Shown here: positions 15,419-21,830 of the stretch, piece after piece
Layout of the letters: the number at the start of each line of letters is the position of its first letter
Numbering within the stretch: position 1 is the first letter of the stretch
Source of the DNA: an uncultured Ruaniaceae bacterium
GTDB taxonomy: Bacteria; Actinomycetota; Actinomycetes; Actinomycetales; Beutenbergiaceae
DNA: 24,297 nucleotides
Direction: 5' to 3'
Assembly: GCA_938004115.1 (NCBI GenBank)
Contig: CALKWS010000251.1
Location: 1-24,297, forward strand
Made by a program: the position numbers and the translations under genes
The notes under the pieces: model-generated
Told to the model about the DNA's origin: nothing
Database searches by the model: none
The model's input: the letters and a program-made list of their open reading frames with translations, nothing else

Positions 15419-16378
15419 GTGCGAGCGCTGATCGCCCTCGGAGGCAACGCGATGACCTCCTCCACCGGGGAGGCCACCGTGGACGCCCAGGAGGCGGCGC
15501 TCGGCGTGGCCGCAGACCGGATCGCCGACCTGGTCGCCCGCGGGGTGGAGGTGGTCCTCACCCACGGCAACGGGCCGCAGGTGGGCAACCTGCTGGTGAA
15601 GAACGAACTCGCCGCCGGTGTGGTGCCGATGGTGCCGCTGGACTGGTGCGGCGCCCAGACCCAGGGGACCATCGGGTACACCCTGGCCAAGCGCCTCGAC
15701 GAGGCCCTGGAGCGCCGAGGCATCGAGAAGCGAGCGGCCTCGGTGGTCACCCGCACCCTGGTGGACGGCGACGACCCGGGATTCACCCACCCCACCAAAC
15801 CGATCGGCCGGTTCCTCCCCGAGGCCGAGGCCCGCCGGTTCATCGCCGAGGGCCAGCAGTGGCGGGATATGGGCCCGCGCGGCTGGCGCCGGGTGGTCCC
15901 CTCACCCGAACCGCTGCAGATCCTGGACGCCCCGGCGGTGCTCGCCCTGGTGCGCGCCGGATTCGTCACCATCGCCGCCGGCGGCGGGGGCATCCCGGTG
16001 GTGCGCGGCCCGGACGGCTCGCTGCTGGGCGCCGAGGCCGTGATCGACAAGGACCTGGCCGCCGCCCTGCTCGCCGCCCTGGTGAACGCGGACGTGCTGC
16101 TCATCGCCACCGATGTGGAGCACGCCGTCGTCGGGTACGGCACGCCGCAGGCCCGGGCACTGGGCGAGGTCGACGTGGACGAACTGACCGCCATCGCCGC
16201 CGAGGGACACTTCGCCGCCGGGAGCATGGGACCCAAGGTGGAGGCCGCGCTCCGGTTCGCCCGTCAGGGCGGCAGATCGGTCATCACCTCCCTGGACCAC
16301 ATCATCGACGCCGTCGAAGGACGCGCGGGCACGCAGGTGCGACCACCTGCCAAGACCCCATCCGCCGTCGGCCGGTGA
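15419..16378 (+). CDS. arcC: Carbamate kinase
   Basis: A 319-residue amino-acid-kinase-fold enzyme that interconverts carbamoyl phosphate plus ADP with carbamate plus ATP. The family motifs are ALGGNAM near the start, THGNGPQVGNLL (about 48-59), AGGGGIPV and VIDKDLAAALLA (about 210-221). It starts at GTG 15419 with GAGGAGG (15408-15414) upstream, a little close. Carbamate kinase commonly follows carbamoyl-transferases in arginine deiminase, agmatine or allantoin/oxamate pathways, giving ATP. None of those partners is in this window, so the source of carbamoyl phosphate is open. The next gene, 66 bases on, is the ring-opening amidohydrolase, suggesting linked roles in handling ring nitrogen and carbon. 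Confidence 0.95.
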   Translation: MRALIALGGNAMTSSTGEATVDAQEAALGVAADRIADLVARGVEVVLTHGNGPQVGNLLVKNELAAGVVPMVPLDWCGAQTQGTIGYTLAKRLDEALERRGIEKRAASVVTRTLVDGDDPGFTHPTKPIGRFLPEAEARRFIAEGQQWRDMGPRGWRRVVPSPEPLQILDAPAVLALVRAGFVTIAAGGGGIPVVRGPDGSLLGAEAVIDKDLAAALLAALVNADVLLIATDVEHAVVGYGTPQARALGEVDVDELTAIAAEGHFAAGSMGPKVEAALRFARQGGRSVITSLDHIIDAVEGRAGTQVRPPAKTPSAVGR

Positions 16379-16392
16379 CACCCGACCCCACA

Positions 16393-16412
16393 ACGTTCCA
16401 GACCGGAAACGT
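16393..16412. promoter_or_regulatory. Imperfect dyad before the ring-opening amidohydrolase
   Basis: ACGTTCC (16393-16399) and GGAAACGT (16405-16412) pair except for one extra base. The site lies 33 bases before the start codon, in the gap after carbamate kinase. It may be an operator or a small hairpin in the leader; chance cannot be excluded. Confidence 0.3.
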
Positions 16413-16444
16413 CCCCACCCCAACGAAAGGAATGGACCAGAGCC

Positions 16445-17590
16445 ATGCCAGACGCGATTGAGATTCGCAAGGTCCCCATCAAGAACGTCAGCGACGCCTC
16501 CGGGCTGGCTGACCTGATCGACGAGGGCATCATCCAGGCCGACCGGGTCATCGCCATCATCGGCAAGACCGAGGGCAACGGCGGGGTGAACGACTACACC
16601 CGGATCATTGCCGACCGCGCCTTCCGCGAGGTGCTGATGGACAAGGGCACCCGACCGGAGTCGGAGGTCAAGCAGATCCCGATCGTGTGGTCCGGCGGGA
16701 CCGACGGCGTCATCTCCCCGCACGCGACGATCTTCGCCACCGTGCCGCCCGAGGAAGCGGTGCAGACCGACGAGCCGCGGGTGAGCGTGGGCTTCGCGAT
16801 GAGTGAGACGCTGCTGCCGGAGGACATCGGCCGCACCGCGATGATCGAGAAGGTCGCCGCCGGGGTGAGGGAGGCGATGGAGCGCGCCGGCATCACCGAC
16901 CCGGCCGATGTGCACTACGTGCAGACCAAGACCCCGCTGCTGACCATGCACACCATCGCCGACGCCAAGTCCCGCGGCAAGACGGTGTGGACCGAGAACA
17001 CGCTGGAGTCGATGGACCTGTCCAACGGGTGCACCGCCCTGGGGATCGCCGTGGCCCTCGGGGAGATCGAGATGCCCGGCGATGACGACGTGATGAAGAA
17101 CCGCGACCTGTACTCCGCGGTGGCGTCCTGCTCCTCCGGGGTGGAACTGGACCAGGCCCAGATCGTCGTCGTCGGCAACGCCCGCGGCGTGGGCGGGCGG
17201 TACCGGATCGGCCACGGCGTGATGCGCGACGCGATCGACGCCGACGGCATCTGGGACGCGATCCGCAATGCCGGGCTGGACCTGCCCGACCGGCCCCACC
17301 CGGAGGACCTCGACGGCCGCCTGATCAACGTGTTCCTCAAGTGCGAGGCCTCCCAGGACGGGCAGGTGCGCGGACGCCGGAACGCGATGCTGGACGACTC
17401 CGACGTGCACTGGCACCGGCAGATCAAGAGCGCCGTCGGCGGCGTGACCGCTGCGGTGACCGGCGACCCGGCGGTGTTCGTGTCCGTCTCCGCGGCGCAC
17501 CAGGGCCCTGAGGGTGGCGGCCCGGTCGCCGCGATCGTGGACCTGGGCGAGGAGCCCACCGGCTACCGCCCGCCGCAGCCCACCGCCTGA
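16445..17590 (+). CDS. Ring-opening amidohydrolase, barbiturase/cyanuric acid hydrolase family
   Basis: A 381-residue member of the small AtzD/TrzD/barbiturase family, which hydrolyses cyclic ureides. The three-fold internal repeat is visible through its Ser-Lys pairs: Lys41 (GKTEGNG) with Ser83 (VWSGGTDG), Lys162 (QTKTPLL) with Ser231 (SCSSG), and Lys299 (FLKCE) with Ser349 (VSVSAAHQGPEGGGPVA). Length is normal. Two activities are known: barbiturate to ureidomalonate, and cyanurate to carboxybiuret. Context with a Mo hydroxylase, NCS2 permease and MocA favours barbiturase in oxidative pyrimidine breakdown, but sequence alone does not settle it. The ATG at 16445 lies 14 bases after AAAGG, an unusually long spacing; an out-of-frame ATG at 16432 opens a nine-codon frame overlapping this start. 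Confidence 0.93.
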   Translation: MPDAIEIRKVPIKNVSDASGLADLIDEGIIQADRVIAIIGKTEGNGGVNDYTRIIADRAFREVLMDKGTRPESEVKQIPIVWSGGTDGVISPHATIFATVPPEEAVQTDEPRVSVGFAMSETLLPEDIGRTAMIEKVAAGVREAMERAGITDPADVHYVQTKTPLLTMHTIADAKSRGKTVWTENTLESMDLSNGCTALGIAVALGEIEMPGDDDVMKNRDLYSAVASCSSGVELDQAQIVVVGNARGVGGRYRIGHGVMRDAIDADGIWDAIRNAGLDLPDRPHPEDLDGRLINVFLKCEASQDGQVRGRRNAMLDDSDVHWHRQIKSAVGGVTAAVTGDPAVFVSVSAAHQGPEGGGPVAAIVDLGEEPTGYRPPQPTA

Positions 17591-17630
17591 GGGCAGGCCG
17601 GGCAAGTCCCACCGCCCGACCCGCTGACCC

Positions 17631-17664
17631 GGACCGCCCGGCGCCGCATGGCACCGGGCGGTCC
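17631..17664. terminator. Strong hairpin between convergent genes
   Basis: The arms 17631-17645 and 17650-17664 form a 15-base stem with one mismatch and a GCAT loop; the outer 11 bases, GGACCGCCCGG with CCGGGCGGTCC, pair perfectly. It lies 40 bases after the amidohydrolase stop and 86 bases beyond the end of the convergent mocA-like gene. No T-run follows. It probably ends transcription in one or both directions. Confidence 0.8.
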
Positions 17665-17750
17665 GCCCATGTGCGGGCACGTGCCTGCGGCGCGATGCCG
17701 CCCCGGCGTCCTGAGTCCGCCCAGGGTCCGTGCGCCGGTGCGCGGATCGG

Positions 17751-18362
17751 TCAGGTCTCCCGCGCGCTGCCGGGCTCGGTGGGCAGCGCTGCCAGGTCCG
17801 CCGGCGTGTCCACATCCCGCCCATCGGCCAGGTCCGAGCAGTCCACGGTGAGCACCTGGCGTTCCCGCAGATAGTCCCGTGCGCCACGGTCCCCGGTGGC
17901 CGAAGCGACGATGCCGGCCCAGTGCTCCCGGCCGATCAGCACCGGGTGGGCGGGGCCGTGCCCGTAGTCGGCCCGGGCGAGCACGTCCGGAGCGGCGTGC
18001 CCGCGCACGCGGGCCACCACCTCGGGCCCGACGTCGAGCAGGTCCACCAGGTGGATCAGCGCTGCCCCGGCGGCCGGTTCCCCCGAGATGAGCGCGGCCA
18101 GGCCGGCGCGCAGTGATGCGCCCATGCCGCTGGCCCAGTCCTCGGCGAGCACCACCTGCACGTCCTGCCCGGCGAGCAGCGGCCGGGCTTCGTCGGCGGC
18201 TGCGCCGAGTACGACGACGACGGGGGAGCAGCCGCCGTCGTGCAGCGCCCGGGTGGCTCGGGTCAGCCACGGTTGGCCGCCGGCCGTGCGCATCGTGGCC
18301 TTCGGCCGGCCCATCCGCCGTCCGGCCCCGGCAGCCAGCAGCAGTCCCGCGACCCGCGTCAT
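17751..18362 (-). CDS. mocA: MocA-like molybdenum cofactor cytidylyltransferase
   Basis: A 203-residue nucleotidyltransferase of the MobA-like family. The signature LLLAAGAGRRMGRPK (7-21) binds the nucleotide. GMGASLRAG and HPVLIGREHW correspond to later conserved blocks. MocA attaches CMP to molybdopterin to make the MCD form used by xanthine dehydrogenase family enzymes, so it fits the Mo hydroxylase encoded at 1104-4941. Where many members have a DxP motif, this one reads HLVDLLDVGPE. It starts at ATG 18362, 24 bases after the permease gene, likely in the same unit. Other MobA-like cytidylyl- or guanylyltransferases cannot be excluded. Confidence 0.85.
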   Translation of the reverse strand: MTRVAGLLLAAGAGRRMGRPKATMRTAGGQPWLTRATRALHDGGCSPVVVVLGAAADEARPLLAGQDVQVVLAEDWASGMGASLRAGLAALISGEPAAGAALIHLVDLLDVGPEVVARVRGHAAPDVLARADYGHGPAHPVLIGREHWAGIVASATGDRGARDYLRERQVLTVDCSDLADGRDVDTPADLAALPTEPGSARET

Positions 18363-18386
18363 CGCCCCAGCGTAACGGCGCGGCGG

Positions 18387-19880
18387 TCAGTGACGATCGG
18401 CGTCGGTGGAGAGCCGGGTCAGGTCGCTTCCGGCCGCTTCCGGTTCGGTGGTACGTGGGCCCTTGCCGGCCGCTCCGTTCGCGCGCTTCGGCAGATTCAC
18501 GTCCAGATGCGCGCCGGCTTCCGGCTTGGGCCGGGCGAGATTCATGATGACTGCGAGCACGGTGGCGGGCACCACCCCGGAGGTGAGCAGTAACTCCAGC
18601 GACTCGGGCAACATGGCACTGACCTCGGGGACAACGGCAAGGCCCTGACCCACGCCGATGGACACGGCGATCACCAGCAGGTCATGGCGGTCCAGGTTCG
18701 TGTCCGCCAGGAGTTTGATGCCCGCACCCAGCAGCATGCCGAACATCACTACCGCGGCACCGCCCAGCACCGCCGAGGGCATCACCGCGATCACGGCGGC
18801 CAGTTTGGGCACCAGGCCGAGAAGGATCAGGAAGCCGGCGCCCAGGGATACCACGTGCCGGCTCATCACCCCGGTGAAGGCGACCAGCCCGACGTTCTGC
18901 CCGAACGTGGTGTTGGGCAGCGCGCTGAAGAAGGAGGCGATCGCGGTGGCCACACCATCGGCGAACACGCCGCCGGTCAACTCCCGGTCCTTGACCTGCC
19001 GCCCGGCGCCGCTCTTCGTGATGGCCGCCAGGTCGCCGATGGTTTCCACCGAGGTGGCGATCGCCATCGCGCCCATCGCGATCAAAGCGGCGGCCGGGAA
19101 TTCCAGGCCGAACTGCAACGGCGTCGGAATAGCGAACCAGTCGGCCTCGGCGACCTCGGTGAAGTCGACCTTACCGGCCGGGATGGCGACGATATAACCG
19201 ACTACGAGGCTCACCAGCACCGACGCGGCGCTGAGGATGCCGCGCCCGTAGCGGTAGGTGAGCAGCAGCACGATGAGCACCAGCGTCGCCAGGCCGAGGT
19301 TGGTCCAGGAACCGAAGTCCTCCGCGCCCGCGCCGCCGCCGAACAGGTTCATGCCCGTGGGCAGCAGCCCGATGCCGATCACGAGCACGACGACGCCGCT
19401 GACGATCGGCGGGAAGAGGACCTTCAACCACCGCAACGCGAAACCGAAGATCATCTGCACAGCGGCGGCGAACAGGGCACCGCCCAGCACGGCGGCGATG
19501 CCGTACTGCTGCGCGAGCGGGATGGACACCACCAGGAAGCCGAAACTGGTGCCCTGCACGATGGGCAGCCGGGCTCCGATCGGGCCGATGCCCACGGTCT
19601 GGATCAACGTGGTGATGCCCGCAACCAGCAACGCGACCTGCACCAGGAAGGTGGTTTCGCCGGTGGTGGCACCGATCGCGGTGGCCAGGATGATGGGGAT
19701 CGTGACGTTGCTGGCCATCATCACCAGCACGTGTTGCAGCCCCAACAGCATGCCTTCACCCAGTGGAGGCATCTCATCCACCCCGTACCGGGGCTTGATG
19801 GTCGAGCCGGCGCTCACCGGCTTGCTGCTGTCGGAACTCGGTTCGGTGCCCTCGGACCGGCGGTGGTCCCTCTGCGACAT
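18387..19880 (-). CDS. NCS2 family nucleobase permease (xanthine/uracil type)
   Basis: A 497-residue membrane protein with about 12-14 hydrophobic segments between hydrophilic tails of about 40 residues (N) and 55 (C). It belongs to the nucleobase:cation symporter-2 family: SVETIGD in the middle, then the family signature as QNVGLVAFTG in TTFGQNVGLVAFTGVMSR. This form of the signature is closer to xanthine/urate permeases; the uracil carrier UraA has a Glu-Asn form ending TR. It probably imports a purine or pyrimidine base with H+ or Na+ for the island. Start ATG 19880-19878 has GGGAGG five bases upstream; the frame open to 19970 is not supported. mocA follows. Confidence 0.93.
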   Translation of the reverse strand: MSQRDHRRSEGTEPSSDSSKPVSAGSTIKPRYGVDEMPPLGEGMLLGLQHVLVMMASNVTIPIILATAIGATTGETTFLVQVALLVAGITTLIQTVGIGPIGARLPIVQGTSFGFLVVSIPLAQQYGIAAVLGGALFAAAVQMIFGFALRWLKVLFPPIVSGVVVLVIGIGLLPTGMNLFGGGAGAEDFGSWTNLGLATLVLIVLLLTYRYGRGILSAASVLVSLVVGYIVAIPAGKVDFTEVAEADWFAIPTPLQFGLEFPAAALIAMGAMAIATSVETIGDLAAITKSGAGRQVKDRELTGGVFADGVATAIASFFSALPNTTFGQNVGLVAFTGVMSRHVVSLGAGFLILLGLVPKLAAVIAVMPSAVLGGAAVVMFGMLLGAGIKLLADTNLDRHDLLVIAVSIGVGQGLAVVPEVSAMLPESLELLLTSGVVPATVLAVIMNLARPKPEAGAHLDVNLPKRANGAAGKGPRTTEPEAAGSDLTRLSTDADRH

Positions 19881-20143
19881 GTGTCCCTCCCGATGGACTG
19901 CCACGGCTGCGTGGCCTTCGTTACACCCTCGATGAGGCCGTTCGGACACGTCCATGCCAGTTGCGCACAAATCACACGTGCAGCGTTGGCAGGATTTGCT
20001 GACGTCCTACGCTCTGCAGCGCCGAAGGCGTGCGCAGCCCTCTTCGTCCAGCGGCCCTCGGGTAGTCCCCACGCTCGCCCGGGTTCACCGGTGCGCCTCA
20101 CATCGGAGAGGGCCTGCCACGCGGCCGTGAAACCGTACAGCGT

Positions 20144-20161
20144 ACGCTTCCGCGGGAGCGT
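20144..20161. terminator. Near-perfect 18-base dyad after the regulator gene
   Basis: ACGCTTCCGCGGGAGCGT pairs with itself apart from one wobble pair. It lies about 95 bases beyond the regulator stop on the minus strand and partly overlaps the decamer repeats. With no loop, it is a poor hairpin by itself, so it may be an operator instead of a terminator. Confidence 0.3.
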
Positions 20162-20193
20162 CTGGGAGCGTCTGGGAGCGTCTGGGAGCGTCT
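20154..20193 (+). repeat. Four perfect tandem copies of a 10-base unit
   Basis: GGGAGCGTCT is repeated four times without a mismatch. It is followed by two copies of GAAGCGCCG (20194-20202 and 20203-20211). A 10-base period places each copy on the same helix face. It may be a slippage product, copy-number variable between strains, or an array of protein sites upstream of the permease. Confidence 0.9.
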
Positions 20194-20254
20194 GAAGCGC
20201 CGGAAGCGCCGGCCGGCAGCGCGTCCGGCATGCCGACTGCGCGTCAAGCGCGCG

Positions 20255-21703
20255 TCACTCGTGGTTCTGGCTGTGGTACTCCAGGAACTCGAACACCTCG
20301 GTGTCATCCACCCCGGGGAAACTGCCGGAGGGCAGCGGGCTGAGCACGTGGGCGTGCATCTTCGCACTCGGCCAGGAGTGGTCGCGCCACCGGGCGGCCA
20401 ATTCCTCGTCCGGCCGCTGACAGCACGCCTCATCGGGGCAACTTGAGGTCGCGCGCACCTTGGTCTCCCGGCCGCGGAACCACTTGGCGTGCAGGAACGG
20501 CACCCCCAGGGTGATGGAGAACTCCGTCTCCAACCCGGTGCCGGTCTGGGTGCTGCACCAGTACGTCCCGGCCGGGGTATCGGTGTACTGGGTGAACTCA
20601 TTGGTGCGGGTGCGCCGGGAGAACGCCGCCCGGGCGGCCCAATGGCGGCACAACGGCTGGCCCTCGATCGCACCGGTGGCATCGGTCGGCAGCGGCACCC
20701 CGTCGTTGGCGTACCCCCGGTACAGCGCGCCGTCGTCACTGGAGCGGATGAAGTGGGCGGTGATGTCCAGGTGCGCGGTGGCCAGGTTGGTGAACCGCTG
20801 GGCCGCGGAGTGGTGCGTCACCCCGAAGGCGTCCCGGAAGTCCTCCATGGCCAGGTCCTTGGCCTGCTTCTTGCTCCGCAGGTGCTCCACCGCGGCGAAC
20901 CGGGGCATCAAACACGCGGCGGTGAAGTAGGCGATGTCCTGGCGCTGGCGCAGGAAGTCCCCGTAGGAGCCGGGCCGTTCATGGCCGAACATCCGGTGGG
21001 CCATCGCCTGCAGCGCCAGCGACCGAAGCCCGTACCCGCCCGGGATCGAGGCCGGGGGCAAGTAGATCCGCCCGTTGCGCAGGTCGGTCACCGTGCGGGT
21101 GGAGTGCGGTAGGTCGTCCACGTGCACGATGGTGAACCCCAGCCGCTCGGCCATCAGTGCCACCTGGTGGTGGGTCAGCGCGCCTCCGCTGTAGCCGACG
21201 TAGCGCACGAACTCCTCGGCCATGTCCTCGATCTCGGGCAGGTAGTTGCCCCGCTCCTGCATCTCCAGGCGCAACTCGGTGTTGATCCGGCGTGCCTCCA
21301 TCGGCGTGGCGATGACCGCGCGGGCACGCCGGTCCAACTCGGCGTGCAGCGCCACCAGCGACTCCAGGGCATCCAGCGGCAACCGCCGCCCGAGGCGCAC
21401 CGGGGGCACCCCCAGGGACGCGAACAGCGGGCCGCGCTGGGCCTTCTCCAGGGCGATCTCCAACTCCGCGCGCCGGTCCGGCGGCGGTTCGGGCACCAGC
21501 AACTCCGGAACCTCGGTGCCCAGGGCCTCGGCGATCGCGCCCAGGAGCGACAACCGCGGTTCCCGCCGCCCGTTCTCCACCAACGACAGGTGGCTGGCGG
21601 TGGATCCGGTGGCCGCCGCGAGGGCGCGCAACGTGATCCCGGCCTTGGTCCGGGCATGGCGGATGCGCCGGCCCAGGACGAGCGGATCGGTGGAGTCGCT
21701 CAC
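20255..21703 (-). CDS. RamB-like XRE regulator with IrrE-like and short-chain acyl sensor domains
   Basis: A 482-residue regulator. Residues about 8-70 form an XRE helix-turn-helix (ITLRALAAATGSTASHLSLVENGRREP). A middle region resembles the ImmA/IrrE metallopeptidase-like domain, but the zinc motif HExxH is degenerate (LQAMAHRMFGH). The C-terminal part matches the DUF2083 family of RamB and other regulators of acetate, propionate and glyoxylate metabolism. It also carries a Cys cluster, SSCPDEACC, near residue 420. I chose GTG 21703: a -10 hexamer lies at exactly the distance expected for a leaderless mRNA. It is divergent from pckG over a shared inverted repeat, so it likely controls itself and pckG. 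Confidence 0.88.
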   Translation of the reverse strand: MSDSTDPLVLGRRIRHARTKAGITLRALAAATGSTASHLSLVENGRREPRLSLLGAIAEALGTEVPELLVPEPPPDRRAELEIALEKAQRGPLFASLGVPPVRLGRRLPLDALESLVALHAELDRRARAVIATPMEARRINTELRLEMQERGNYLPEIEDMAEEFVRYVGYSGGALTHHQVALMAERLGFTIVHVDDLPHSTRTVTDLRNGRIYLPPASIPGGYGLRSLALQAMAHRMFGHERPGSYGDFLRQRQDIAYFTAACLMPRFAAVEHLRSKKQAKDLAMEDFRDAFGVTHHSAAQRFTNLATAHLDITAHFIRSSDDGALYRGYANDGVPLPTDATGAIEGQPLCRHWAARAAFSRRTRTNEFTQYTDTPAGTYWCSTQTGTGLETEFSITLGVPFLHAKWFRGRETKVRATSSCPDEACCQRPDEELAARWRDHSWPSAKMHAHVLSPLPSGSFPGVDDTEVFEFLEYHSQNHE

Positions 21704-21709
21704 GTGTTG

Positions 21710-21741
21710 ACTGTAGCGAAACAATCGCAATTGTTCTTCGC
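21710..21741. promoter_or_regulatory. Leaderless promoter and inverted repeat between regulator and pckG
   Basis: On the minus strand TACAGT (21715-21710) ends six bases before the regulator GTG, so transcription would begin at or next to the G of the start codon. Directly upstream is an inverted repeat: GCGAA-ACAAT (21716-21725), CGCA, ATTGT (21730-21734), TC, TTCGC (21737-21741). It covers the -35/-10 spacer, an ideal place for autorepression, and lies about 90 bases before pckG. Confidence 0.55.
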
Positions 21742-21830
21742 CGTTGCGGTTGTAACCCCTCTCACGCGGGGTGAAGGTGGATAACAGCGCCACCTGCGCC
21801 ATGCCGCGACGCCGACGAGGGAGACCGTTC

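Larger units (their letters stand above)
19881..20254. other. 374-base gap with short repeats and no gene
   Basis: This stretch lies between the permease start and the end of the XRE regulator gene, both minus strand. I see no credible gene. It should contain the permease promoter, and it holds the repeats at 20144-20211. Near the permease, TTGCGCACAA (19962-19971) is a near-palindrome that could be part of an operator, but the case is weak. Confidence 0.6.

Noticed and set aside
7192..17590. Cyanuric acid (s-triazine) degradation cluster with the amidase as AtzE/AtzF
   Set aside because: Not excluded, but less likely: there is no AtzG-like small partner or triazine hydrolase, and the Mo hydroxylase, MocA and nucleobase permease are not explained by that pathway.
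18684..20195. A 503-residue plus-strand open frame opposite the permease
   Set aside because: It is rich in His, Gln, Gly, Arg and Asp, with no membrane segments or motifs. It is the complement of the permease gene.
20154..20211. CRISPR array
   Set aside because: The units are only 9-10 bases and directly adjacent, with no spacers and no cas genes.
21122..21784. A plus-strand open frame opposite the XRE regulator
   Set aside because: It has no domain features and overlaps a regulator with a clear helix-turn-helix and a matching promoter on the other strand.
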